A stretch of 64,000 nt of DNA, taken from Diphasiastrum complanatum. Taxonomy: Eukaryota > Streptophyta > Lycopodiopsida > Lycopodiales > Lycopodiaceae. The notes under the pieces were generated by a model. It ran no database searches and had not been told where the DNA came from. It worked only from the letters and a program-made list of their open reading frames with translations. Positions 1 to 9,949 of the stretch are shown one piece after another. The translations under genes were made by a program, and so were the position numbers. Each line of letters starts with the position of its first letter. Within the stretch, counting starts at the first letter, position 1. Location: positions 49,670,841 through 49,734,840 of the forward strand of contig CM055095.1 in the NCBI GenBank assembly GCA_029204225.1, written 5' to 3'.

Positions 1-138
1 TTGCCTCATGAGCTATGTTTGGTTCTTGCACAAAATAGACAACAGGATCATCTATGAATAAGGATGGAGGCCGTCTGGGTCGATTTGATCTTCTAGGTTG
101 AATTTCGATGCTTTGATGTTGTTCAATCCGTTGAGATT

Positions 139-1149
139 CTAACTCACTGTCCGAGTCAATATCGATTTTCTGTTGTTTGACCCTTGGGTCAAATTTTGAA
201 TTTTCGACCTTTGGATCAAATTTTGACTGTTCAATCCTTCGGCCAATTTTTTCTGGAGCTTTTCCCTTGCCAGATTGAAAAATTGGTCTTCTATAAATAT
301 GACATCTCTGCTCGTGAATGTCTTCTGAGTGATCAGGTTGTAGAGCTGGCATGCCTTGTGATCTGGGGAGTAGCCAATGAAAATCGATTTTCTGTTCTTG
401 TCATCCAACTTCTTTCTTAGATCTTTAGGGATCTGAGCATAGGCAATGCATCCAAACACTCGAATATGTTTGAGTGATGGCTTCGATCCAGTCCACACCT
501 CATAGGGTGTCTTGCCATCCATGGCCTTGGTGATGGATCGATTTTTCAAGTAGGCAGCTGTAGTGACAGCTTCTGTCCAAAATCTCTTTGGAAGAGAAGC
601 ATGGGCCATCATATTTTTGGCACTCTCAATAAGTGTCCGATTCTTCCGTTTTGCTACTCCATTGGATTGAGGGGAGTAGCTAGTGGTGTATTGTTGATGT
701 ATTCTACAGGCCCTGTAAAATTTCTTGAACTCGGTGGAGATGTATCCTCCCCCTCCATTAGAACGTTTAGTTTTGATTGTTCTATAGGTCTGATTTTTTA
801 CAGATGCCTTGAACTGCTTGAAGAGTCTGAAAGTATCGGATTTATTTTTCAAAACGTAAGTGGCAGTTCTCCTAGAAAAGTCATCAATAAAAGTCAGAAA
901 ATAAAAAGCTCTCCCTGTGGAAGAGATCTGCATTGGGCCACAAAGGTCACTATTTACAAGATCTAGCAAATATCTAGAAGTATGAACATGATATGAAGTA
1001 AATGGACTTCTAGCATGCTTGCTGATAATACAACTTTTACATGGAGAATCAGATTTGCTAATAGAGGGAAGATTTGGCACTAAGTTTTGATTTGACATTT
1101 CTTGAATACTATTCAAATTTAAATGGCCTAGTCTGAAATGCCACAGCAC
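139..1149 (-). pseudogene. Copia-1 gag-pre-integrase tail and integrase core
   Basis: This 336-residue frame starts inside the gag-pre-integrase domain (LWHFRLGHLN, then CKSC) and runs through the integrase core to the conserved C-terminal block (RVFGCIAYAQIPKD, then GYSPDHKACQLY). Integrase inserts the cDNA using a D,D-35-E triad. The first Asp is present (LVNSDLCGPM). The block that should read SDNGGEY reads SNGGGGY, so the second Asp appears to be Asn. The Glu of NGVAERKNR is Lys (NGVAKRKNR). Two of three catalytic residues are therefore gone, and the protein should be inactive even where the frame is open. It follows the protease block at 1207-1512, separated by stops. Confidence 0.88.
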
Positions 1150-1206
1150 ATGCTTTGATTCAGAAGTAGAAATAAGAGCTTGACTACTGGTAGAATAACA
1201 ATGACT

Positions 1207-1550
1207 TTATTTGTAAAGGTAATCACATCTTCTACCATAAACTAAGACTTTCCTAGACTTGTCAAGAATAGTGCAACCCTCTATATCGAGTTTGACCCTA
1301 TGACCAGAATCAGTGATTCTGGTTATAGAAAGCAGATTCTCGGTAAGGTTCGGAATGTATAAAACATTGGACAACAACTTAACACCTCTCTGAAATTTGA
1401 CCCCGACTGTTCCTTCACCTTCAATGGAGTGAGTTGAGTTGTCTCCAAGTTGCACAACTCTAGAATGGGTGAAAGACTTGTAGTTTTGAAACCAATCCCG
1501 ATGATGGATCATGTGCTAAGTTGCTCCAGAGTCCAGGTACCCGGACTCGA
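1207..1550 (-). pseudogene. Copia-1 protease and gag-pre-integrase segment
   Basis: Just downstream of the gag frame the translation reads GYLDSGAT, the aspartic-protease active site, followed at once by a stop. It resumes as HMIHHRDWFQNYKSF. The DSGA motif itself is intact. The rest (101 residues from 1512) has the usual copia protease-to-pre-integrase landmarks: LGDNSTHSIEGEGT, then LSNVLYIPNLTENLLS. A protease with stops on both sides of its active-site motif cannot be made as one protein. Confidence 0.85.
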
Positions 1551-1554
1551 TCTT

Positions 1555-2456
1555 CTAAAAATTTATGACCCTGGTCATAAAGGCAACCTCATCTTCCTCT
1601 TCAGGCTGGATCGAGTGACTGGTTGAGACAACATTTGCTTGTTGTTGGAACTGTTTCTTCTTTTCATTGTTGTACTTGAGTGTTCTGCAGTCCTTGATGA
1701 GATGACCAATCCTCTTACAATATTTGTAGAAGAGTTTTTGCATAGGTTGGGATGATGAAGAATTCGACCCTGGGCTAGAATTCGACCCTGAGCCAAAACT
1801 CAATCCTAATTGCATGTTGCTCCTTTTTCCTAAATAATCAGTTTTTGTGGATTTCTTTAACTTAAACTTCTGATTTTTCTTTGTGTATAGAGCCTGAGGA
1901 TATGATCTTGAGCTTGAGGAGGATGCATTTTTTTTTATCTTCTCTTGTAACAACATTGAGATGACTTCAGATAAAGTTAGTTGCTGCGGGGTCGAAATAG
2001 CCATGACCCATGTTTCATAGGCATCAGGGAGACTTGATAAAAGAGTCATCACTACATTTGAATCTTCAATGTTCGATCTTGTTGCAGTCATCTATTCCAT
2101 AAGGTTTTTGAATGTGTTGAGATGGTTGGAAATAGTGTCTCCATCAGACATCCTCAAGGTGAGGAATTTTTTTTCAGATGGACCTTAAAAGTGACATCTC
2201 GGCTGTCATAGAGAGTTGCTAGGATGTCCCAAGCATCCTTAGCAGTCTGTGCAGATCGGATATGACTGATCTGGGAGTCATTGATGTTTAATGTGATTAA
2301 GAAAAATGCCTTGCCATCTTGTTGCCTCCATTTGGTGATGCTAGCTTCATCAGCCTCTAGCTTGATTTCAGTACCATCATCGACAATGTCCCGCGGTTCC
2401 TTGGCTAATAGAAGAACTCTCATCTGGAAAGTAGTTCTCTCCATTGAGCTTGTCAA
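1555..2456 (-). pseudogene. Copia-1 gag (nucleocapsid precursor), two frames
   Basis: Two consecutive minus-strand frames (2154-2456 and 1555-2091) form a copia gag. The first has WRQQDGKAFFLITLNI and AKDAWDILATLYDSRD, typical of the UBN2-type gag domain. The second has LLSSLPDAYETWVMAI, a Ser-rich linker, and a zinc knuckle at the C-terminus. The knuckle reads YKYCKRIGHLIKDC: the first Cys of the CCHC motif is Tyr or Phe, so zinc binding is probably lost. A frame break at about 2092-2153 separates the two parts. Confidence 0.85.
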
Positions 2457-2627
2457 TCAGAGAAGAGCTAGAAGTAGAATCCATTCTGGTATAGTATCAA
2501 TATTGTTGGTAGAAACAACAATAGTGGACTATTGTTGGCTGCACATTTGTTGATATGAGGTCTTGGTGGAAACAAAACTGAATCCGCGGTGAAAATTGTA
2601 GATTATTGAGCCACTCGCATACCATAT

Positions 2628-3054
2628 TGGAAATCAGAGAAAATCAAGATTAGCAATGGAAGTGGTGCGGGTAGTTGTGGATCAGAAATGCGGCAGTTAC
2701 CAGTAAAGATCGAGTTCAAGATGAATCAGATATTACAATGCGCAAATAGAATAGAATAGTAGTGGAACCATGAACTCATATTGATATCAGAAACATAAGT
2801 ACAATGCATGAAACTGGGCACAAAAACTATAGGCGCCAAAAACAACTTCAACTAAGTTCGTTAATTAATAGCTAAAAATAACAACTCTATATAAAAAAAA
2901 AGTAACGCCTATAGGGTGATAACTTGATCAGTGCATTGACTCCAATGCGGATCTTCCTTGATGATTGGAAGTCAGATGATCAGTAAATTGAAAACTGACA
3001 TTAATCTACTTAATTAACTACATCCATCATGTAGTAGGTAGCCGTCATTTTACA
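2628..3054 (-). repeat. Copia-1 5' LTR (427 bp)
   Basis: Read on minus, the LTR starts TGTAAAATGACGG and ends GATTTCCA, giving the usual TG...CA ends. A primer-binding site (TGGTATGCGAGTGG, about 2611-2624) follows two bases later. It departs from the TGGTATCAGAGC consensus of the other copia elements here. Boundaries rest on the TG/CA rule and the primer site, because no second LTR is in the window. Confidence 0.7.
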
Positions 3055-3059
3055 GTGAA

Positions 3060-3460
3060 TGTATGTACAAGAGTAGGCGAACTATCAACGTCGCGACATG
3101 GGTTGGATTTTCGAGTTGACAGTGCAAAGGGTCAAAATTTTACATTGGCTCAAAAAATATACATAGGATTGGATTTTTCCAGGGTCAGAAAAATTAGAAC
3201 CAATCTAGGTTCGAAGGCGTGAAAAATCCAAACCGAACCGAACTGAACAAGTTCGAAGGCGCTCAGAAAAATTAGAACGGCGATCCGAACTATATCGGGG
3301 TCGGAAAAACTCTTTTTGACAAGAATGACATTGTGTCGGAAAATAGGCTTGGGTTGAAAAAATTCGATCCTGAATTTTTTGATACTTTGTAAGTAAATTC
3401 GAGCCTTCTTCTTCCTTTATTGTTTGTTGTTGGGGGAATAAGTATAAACAGGTTTCAGGA
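3060..3460. other. Unassigned stretch with imperfect duplicated motifs
   Basis: Between the copia-1 LTR and the copia-2 gag-pre-integrase piece no protein domain is recognisable. The motif CAGAAAAATTAGAAC occurs near 3184 and 3266, and GTTCGAAGGCG near 3208 and 3249, which indicates an imperfect duplication. The stretch may derive from an internal part of a retroelement, but this is not shown. Confidence 0.4.
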
Positions 3461-4334
3461 TGCCCATTACCTAATGGAATTGGGCTTGAGCATGAATTCC
3501 AACATGGGTTCATGTGGCATAGTCTCCTATGCCATAGAAGGTCCATCGACTCATGGATTTTTACCTTTAGATGATACATGTTGCCTCTACGTCTGCCTTG
3601 TCTGATTGGAGCACTAGTGCCAGCATCAACCACATTGCATGGTGTGTCTGTGAATGTCACATGCATGCCTATGTCTGTTATTCTTGCTACAGATAGAAGA
3701 TCCTTATGTAAATTGGGCACATATAGGACATCATCAAGTCTTCATCATAGTGCTCTCTTGCTTCTACTTCTTCCTTGATCTCGCTTATTGCCTTCTCAAG
3801 AGTCATTGCAAGATCCTTCACCAATAGAGTGCGCATTGTTTGGAATGATCTTGGTAGCACGTGCAATAGGTATGTCAGCTGCTTCTCCTGTGAAACTGCG
3901 TGCTCCGTGCCAACATTATGCAAAGAAAGGAATAGGTTTTTCATGTTTATGATGAATGTGGTGAGATCTTCACCGTTCCAACGTAGGTACGTGAGTTTAT
4001 CTTCTAAATGCATGATTTGGCTACGCAACTTGGTCTCGAATCTTGACTTCAACGCATCCCAAAGTTCTCGTGAATTTGATATTGATGAGAGATCAAGAGT
4101 AATGTTGTCTTCGATGGAAGAGGATATGACAGCTACTGCTTTATCATTTTTCTCCTTGCATTCGCGAAGCTCTTTTCCAACATTGGTTGGCATCTCTTCG
4201 GTCCCGTCCACCCAGGGCCATAGTGCTTCTCCTCTTAAGATAAGCGATGTCTTCACTTTCCAGGCCAAATAGTTTGGCCTATCTGCTTGAAGAATGGTGC
4301 ATATCCTTGATTGAATGCTACTTATAGACGCCAT
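3460..4334 (-). pseudogene. Copia-2 gag fused to a gag-pre-integrase remnant
   Basis: Minus-strand frame 3687-4334 begins MASISSIQSRICTIL at a good start just after a retroelement leader. It continues with WKVKTSLILRG, WDALKSRFETK and TYLLHVLPRSF, a UBN2-type copia gag. The same N-terminus recurs at 49,879 on plus. At about 3,720 the frame passes into MPNLHKDLLSVARI and LLWHRRLCHMN, a gag-pre-integrase segment. The nucleocapsid knuckle and protease between them are missing, so an internal deletion has fused the two. After CHMN the homology ends. The bases upstream of the ATG (to about 4413) match the leader seen at 6.84-6.90 kb. Confidence 0.85.
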
Positions 4335-4413
4335 TGTAATTTACAATGTTTCAGCTTGAATAAGGCTCTTTGGTTGTTGTCGATCTGGTCTAAGAACCTT
4401 ATGGGCATCTTGT

Positions 4414-5065
4414 ATGCTTTTTTAGTAGATGCATAACCTATAAAAATTCCTTTTACTGCACAAGGACCTTCCTTCTTCCTAGTTTCTAGAGGCACATGCA
4501 CAAAGCATACACAGCCAAAAATCCTAAAATGATCTACCTTAGGCTTTTTATTATACAACATCTCAAATGGTGTCTTTCCTCCTATTGCAAGATTTGGAAG
4601 CCTATTACAAAGATAGTTTGCACATGCAACTGCCTCTCCCCAAAATTCTTTAGGCAGAGAAACTTCCAACCTAATGGCTTTTGCACATTCACACAAAGTT
4701 CTATTTTTTCTCTTAGCAACTCCATTTTGCTGAGGAGTATATGAACAAGAGAACTCTCCTTGAATACCCTCTCTCTCACAAAAGTCTTTAAACTTATTGG
4801 AAGTGTATTCCCCTCCACTATCACTTCTTAAAGCTTTTAACTTGAAAGGAAACTGCTTCTCTACATAAGCTTTAAAAGTAAGAAAAACATCATAAACCAT
4901 GGTTTTTGAAGACAGCATATAGATCCAAGAATGTCTTGTATAATCATCTACAAATTACCAATTCTAGATCCTCTAGCAATAACTTCATTTTCTCTTGAGA
5001 TTATACACTTGTCAACTTGAAACTTGACATCCAATCCACTATCAAACAATTGTTAAAGCATGAAG
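4414..5065 (-). pseudogene. Copia-3, 5' half: partial pre-integrase and integrase
   Basis: Downstream of the primer site (minus strand) comes a short gag-pre-integrase piece (GLDVKFQVDKC, then a stop), joined straight to the integrase core (TFKAYVEKQFPFKLK, LRSDSGGEY, PQQNGVAKRKNRT, FRIFGCVCFVHVPLE, GYASTKKAYK). Gag, protease and the integrase N-terminal part with the first catalytic Asp are deleted. The second Asp is present. The catalytic Glu of the VAERKN block is Lys. At KKAYK (about 4,413) the sequence switches abruptly to the copia-2 family leader. The continuation of this polyprotein is found on the other strand from about 6,905. Confidence 0.85.
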
Positions 5066-5076
5066 CTCTGATACCA
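5065..5076 (-). promoter_or_regulatory. Primer-binding site of copia-3
   Basis: On minus this reads TGGTATCAGAGC, complementary to the 3' end of plant initiator Met-tRNA. It lies two bases inside the LTR at 5079-5697. It would prime minus-strand cDNA synthesis. Confidence 0.85.
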
Positions 5077-5078
5077 TC

Positions 5079-5697
5079 TGAAATTTTTAGCATGTGTGAA
5101 CTTCACCACACACCCTACAGGATCTTACTGAGGTGTTGTGATTGCACAAGATTGATCAAAAAATAGTATGCTTGAAAAATCTAAGGCAAGAGCACAATGG
5201 CATACATCTGATGAAAAAATCTAACTCTTCACTATGAGAAATGAATGTCAGAAATAATTCTAAGTGTTCAGTATGGGAAAAAGAGACCACTCTCGAGTAG
5301 AAAGAGAAAATCATACAAAGAAAACTCGGGTAGAGAGAGAATGAGTCCAAAACACAAAATTTCAATATTCACAATGTGGCAAAACATGCCCAACTTTCCC
5401 TACACGAGAGAGACTCGAATTCTTACAGTGGAGTTGCATGGAAAGATCACAGAAACTACTTTGCATGTTGCATGCACTGATTGCATGTGGCTTGCATGCA
5501 TATAGTAAGACTCTGCATGCTATCTAAACATCTGCATGTCATCATAATTGAACCTATCTAACTCAAATCCGAGCTACACTAGAAGGATATGTGCTCAATT
5601 CACACTCCTTATATGTACAACATAAAATCTAGTGGAAATCATCATGGACATGACCCCAAACTTGAGATAGGAAGATAATATTTTAATAATCTTCACA
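5079..5697 (-). repeat. Copia-3 5' LTR (619 bp, internally deleted)
   Basis: On minus the LTR begins TGTGAAGATTATTAAAATA and ends in TTTCA two bases before the primer site. It matches the plus-strand LTR at 8401-9128 along its length, except that about 110 bp of that LTR (around 8660-8765) is missing here. The inverted pair marks the two ends of the split copia-3. Confidence 0.9.
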
Positions 5698-6040
5698 TCT
5701 GCGAGGCTACTCTGACTCAAATTAGGGAGGAATAGTCTCTACCAGAAAATCTACCTTCAAGTTTTGTTTCAATCTGGCAGGGGGACCGATTTTGTGGAAC
5801 TCAAGAAAGCAAAAATCAGTGGCACTTGAAGAAACTTGAAGTTTCTACCCACAAAGCATTGCTAGCTTATGAACCACAAACCACAAACCATCATGACGCA
5901 TACATACAATGAAGATAACGAAGGCCAACAAACCGCAAACCACAACCTCCAGACAACAAATGAAGGCAACCGAAGGAAACCGCAAGTCACCACTTGCGGT
6001 CCACAAGCAAATACCGAAAATCAACCATAACAGCTTCATC
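5698..6040. other. Unassigned spacer, CA-rich
   Basis: No coding sequence is recognisable. The run ACCACAAACCACAAACC and related AACCGCAAACCACAACC words recur between about 5870 and 6000. It sits between the copia-3 5' LTR and the copia-2 family LTR, and may belong to the U3 of the latter. Confidence 0.4.
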
Positions 6041-6904
6041 TATGGCTGAAAAGACGGCTACGAAATCGACGCGTCTTTAGGACCCAAGATGATGAAGTAC
6101 CAGTAGGACGGATGGACTCCACGAAAAAAGGAGACAACAAAATGGAAGCCGCTGGTAGTGGCTTATGCAGTTCGTGTAATCATTGATCAGATTAAAGACC
6201 ACTTCCTTCTTCTATTTCTATCTATAGAGGATGAACGGGAGAAGGATGTTTAAATAGGTTGAGTGATTGAATGATGAATGTGAGGATGAAAAACCATCCG
6301 CTAGTAAGCGAGATCAGTTGAGCTAATTATTCCAATAAGGACACACACACAAAGATAGATAGAAGTGCATGCTAGTAAGTGTCGCTCCTCTTTTGCTCGT
6401 AAGAGACAGAGTTTCTCTTGCGGTAACGCGTTGTGCGGTATGCCAAACAACGCTCAAAAAAAAGGAGGGTCACTGTAATTGAACAAATGTTTTTCTTATC
6501 TCTTGTCTACTATGCATAATCTTTGAATGCGTTATGATTGTTGAATGTTCTTACAAGATCAGCTATTAGTTGTTTTTCTGCACAAAGGCTCGTTATAATT
6601 AAATTAGTGATAGGTCAGCAATGTCTGTTTACAGCTTGGAAGATGATAGATCTTAGCAACAATAACTACAGTTAAGAGTTCGACCCTCTCTACGCATATT
6701 AGGAATCCGTCAGGGAACAACATATCCCAAATAGCAAGATCACACGAAGCTCATCGCTCAATCGCAATATCGGATGAGACTTACAACTTATCTCTCTCTA
6801 TTCGACATTCGATTCCAACAGTGGTATCAGAGCTTGATAGCTTGACAACTTAGGACCCATAAGATTCTCAGAACCTGAGTCTAACAAGTCAGAGCCCTCT
6901 ACTG
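6041..6904 (+). repeat. Copia-2 family 5' LTR, primer site and leader
   Basis: The LTR's 3' end is GATTCCAACA at 6820, followed by the primer site TGGTATCAGAGC (6822-6833) and a leader (CCCATAAGATTCTCAGAACC). That leader is closely similar to the one before the copia-2 gag at about 4413. Features such as the GTAAGCGAGA words and the GGTCAGCA...TGTTTAC block recur in the copia-10 LTR at 48.9-49.8 kb. The left boundary is approximate. At about 6905 the leader stops and copia-3 polyprotein begins. Confidence 0.7.
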
Positions 6905-8389
6905 ACAAAAATGCTGTTAGTAGAGATGTGGTCTTCCATGAAGATCAAACATTTAACTTGGATGATGCACAGATCAAAGAGACTCATGCAAGATCAATCA
7001 TCAATCTTGATGCTGTTCAAGAAGGGGTGAGGCCGAGGCTTGAGGAGGAGCAGATTCAAGCTACCACACCCAAAAGATCTACACGAGCAAGATCTGAGCC
7101 AAGGAGGCTCACATATGATGAAGAAGGAAGGCAAATGGAAGGTGAAACTTCCTATTATGCACTTTTTATATCAGATGAAGAGCCTAAGGATGTCCAAGAA
7201 GCTTTTCAATCCAAGGAGTGGGTTGAAGCAATGACCCAAGAATTTGAAGCCTTGATGTCAAATAACACACGGGAGCTTGTGGAGCCACCAAACAACATGC
7301 ATGTGATCGGATGAAAGTGGGTATTTAGAATCAAGTATAATCATGATGGATCTATCAATAAGTATAAAGAAAGACTTTTGCCAAAGGCTACTCACAGATT
7401 AAAGGTCTTGATTATGAAGATACCTTTGCACCAGTTGCAAAGATGGTAACAATTCGAATACTCATCTCTCTTGCATGTTTTCACGAATGGAGTATGTTCC
7501 AGTTTGATGTTTCTAATGCATTTCTCAATGGTTACCTTGAGGAGGAGATTTATATGGAGCAGCCTCCAGGTTTTGTGAAGGAAGGTGATGAATCAAAAGT
7601 TTATCTTTTGTTCAAAAGTCTGTATGGACTGAAACAGGCACCAAGGTCTTGGTATGCAAGGCTCAATTCCTATCTCATATCACTCGGATTTTGTCTAAGT
7701 GAATATGACCATTCTCTGTATTATAAGTTTGTAGATAGGAGTCTTATTGGCTCACTTATTTGGTTAACAGTGACTAGGCCTGATCTAAGCTTTTGTGTTC
7801 ATAAGCTAAGTCAACACATGCAGGATCCAAAGTTATATCATTGGAAGTTGGCTAAAAGAGTCTTGAGGTATATATCTTCTACCTTGGATTATGGACTATA
7901 CTATGAAGGAGAAGATCTGACTTTGATTGCTTTTTCAGATTCAGATTTTGCAGGAGATAGGTTGGATAGAAAATCCACAAGTGCTTACACCATATTTGGC
8001 TATCGAGGAAGCAGACAACTATTTCCTTATCATCTTGTGAAGCTGAATACAAATCTCTTACAATCGCAACAAAGGAGGTTTTATGGATCAAAAGGCTACT
8101 TTTGGAGCTTAAGTGTTATGCAGATGAAGATTTACCAATTATCAAGAATGATAACATTTATGCTCAGGCTCTTGCAAATAATCCAGACTTTCATGCAAGG
8201 AGCAAGCATAATGAAGTGGCTCATCATTTTGTAAGAGAAAAAGTCATTGGAAGAGAGATCTCATTGGAGCATGTTTCATCTTTAGATTGTGTTGCAGATC
8301 TTCTCACCAAGCCTCTACTCAAGAATGTCTTTATGAAGATGAGGTCAAACCTTGGCCTAATTTCAAAATCTATGTTGATAGGAACATAA
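6905..8389 (+). pseudogene. Copia-3, 3' half: integrase tail, RT and RNase H
   Basis: The plus-strand frame enters at AVSRDVVFHEDQTF, the end of copia integrase. It continues through RSTRARSEPRRL and the RT start (WVEAMTQEFEALM), a stop at about 7312, then FQFDVSNAFLNGYLEEEIYM and SLYGLKQAPRSWYARL. After SLYYKFVD it jumps to RSLIGSLIWLTVTRPD, so the YVDD catalytic block of RT is deleted. RNase H follows (AFSDSDFAGDRLDRKST) with a frameshift near 8000, and ends with HARSKHNEVAHHFVREK and DCVADLLTKPL. The gene ends just ahead of the 3' LTR. It cannot encode an active RT. Confidence 0.9.
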
Positions 8390-8400
8390 ATTTTAAAGAG

Positions 8401-9128
8401 TGTGAAGATTATTAAAATATTATCTTCCTATCTCGAGTTTGGGGTCATGTCCATGATGGTTTCCACTAGATTTTATGTTGTACATATAAGGAGTGTGAAT
8501 TGAGCACATATCCTTCTAGTGTAGCTCGGATTTGAGTTAGAAAGGTTCAATTATGATGACATGCAGATGTTTAGATAGCATGCAAAGTCTTACTATATGC
8601 ATGCAAGCCACATGCAATCAGTGCATGCAACATGCAAAGTAGTTTATGTGATCTACACATGTCTAGGCAATTTTATGAGTTTACATTCAGTACATGCAAC
8701 ATACATGCATGCAATTACACATGTGGATCTCTGGTAGGTGAATTAGTTCAGTTAAGTGGACTTTCCATGCAACTCCAATGTAGGAATTCGAGTCTCTCTC
8801 ATGTAGGAAAAGTTGGGCATGTTTTGCGACATTGTGAATATTGAGATTTTGGTGTTTTGGACTCATTCTCTCTCTACTCGAGTTTTCTATGTATGATTTT
8901 CTCTCTCTACCCGAGAGCAGCCTCTTTTTCCCATACTGTACACTTAGAATTATTTCTGACATTCATTTCTCATAGTGAAGAGTTAGATTTTTTCATCAGA
9001 TGTATGCCATTGTGCTCTTGCCTTAGATTTTTCAAGCATACTGTTCTTTGATCAATCTTGTGCAATCACAACACCTCAATAAGATCCTATAGGGTGTGTG
9101 GTGAAGTTCACACGTGTTAAAAACTTCA
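8401..9128 (+). repeat. Copia-3 3' LTR (728 bp)
   Basis: It begins TGTGAAGATTATTAAAATA just after a short purine-rich tract (TTTTAAAGAG) and ends AAAAACTTCA. It is the fuller version of the LTR found inverted at 5079-5697 and has ATGCATGC-rich stretches (8600-8710). The chromosome beyond 9129 is a minus-strand copia fragment that stops exactly here, so the element probably inserted into it. Confidence 0.88.
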
Positions 9129-9129
9129 T

Positions 9130-9600
9130 AGTAGAGGACAAGTGGGTCGATAGCGTTTCCATCATAACATAAAATGCAAGCTAAACTTTCTTGAATGTAT
9201 TTCATCACTCTCTTTAATGCTTTCCAATGAGAGATCCTAGGATTAGACATGAATTGACTCAATGTGCTGATAGTGTATGCTAAATCTAGTCTAATGCATA
9301 ACATGACATACATCAAAGATCCTATGGGTGATTGATAAGGGTAGTTCGCTAAGTCGAGTACTTTACTTTTAAAATCAGCGCAAGAAGGTTTAGTCAATAT
9401 AATACTTGGATCCATTGGAGTATCAATTGGTTTGCAATAAAACATACGAAATTTTTTCTAGAATATTCTCTAAATATTTCTGTTGGCTAAGATAGATCTT
9501 CTTCTGAAGTCTATTTCTAGTATTGTGAATTCCTAACAAAGAATGAACAGTGCCTAGATCAGTCATGTCAAATTCCTATGATAGATTGCTTGTAGTAGTG
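9130..9600 (-). pseudogene. Copia RT C-terminal and RNase H linker fragment
   Basis: The minus translation shows MFYCKPIDTPMDPS, YQSPIGSLMYVMLCIRLDLAY, LSQFMSNPRISHWKALKRVMKYI. These are the conserved blocks between RT and RNase H of copia elements. Upstream (9440-9580) the bases still encode an RT-like RNRLQKKIYLSQQ in another frame. It ends at the copia-3 LTR edge. It is a fragment of a different element. Confidence 0.8.
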
Positions 9601-9619
9601 TGCAGTAAGACTGTGTCGT

Positions 9620-9860
9620 TGATGCGGCCTACTACCCTACCTGCGACCTACTAGCCTTGCCTGCGACCTACGTACCTGTACGAGCCTATTTGTGACTTGT
9701 CTACCTGCATGCTACGACCTAAAACAGCTTGCCTACGGCCTATAAAGGCTTGCCACGTGGCTGCAGCCCTACTGCGACCTGTAGCAGCCCTGCCCTCTGT
9801 TGTTTAGCCTGCCTACGGCCTACTGTGGCCCTCTCTGCCACCTGTAAACCCTATTTTCTA
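9620..9860. repeat. Degenerate GC-rich repeat of GCCTRCGACCTAC-like words
   Basis: Words such as CCTGCGACCTAC, CCTACGGCCTA and CTGCGACCTGTAG recur many times in about 240 bp. This differs in composition from the AT-rich surroundings. The units are irregularly spaced, so it is a degenerate rather than a strict tandem array. No gene is supported here. Confidence 0.55.
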
Positions 9861-9949
9861 TCTGCGAAAATCCGAGGCTTCTACGAAAACCTGTGGCAAT
9901 GTTTTGAAGCTATATTTTCCTTGCCCATCGCCTTCTAGAATAGAGAAAT

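Larger units (their letters stand above)
1..3054 (-). mobile_element. Copia-1: 3'-truncated Ty1/copia retrotransposon
   Basis: On the minus strand the order is 5' LTR (2628-3054), primer-binding site, gag, protease, gag-pre-integrase and integrase, which is the Ty1/copia order with integrase ahead of RT. The element runs off the window start before RT, so RT, RNase H and the 3' LTR are outside or lost. The reading frame is broken by stops between gag and protease and on both sides of the protease motif. It is therefore a defective copy. The copia assignment is firm. I did not assign a named lineage. Confidence 0.9.

Noticed and set aside
601-966. Plus-strand frame opposite the copia-1 integrase
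   Set aside because: It is antisense to a clearly recognisable integrase. Its residues are explained as complement of the conserved blocks. Similar antisense frames opposite other pol genes were ignored.
6822-6833. tRNA gene suggested by Met-tRNA complementarity
   Set aside because: These 12-base matches (also at 5065, 37,581 and 49,772) are retroelement primer sites next to LTR ends. No cloverleaf sequence is present.
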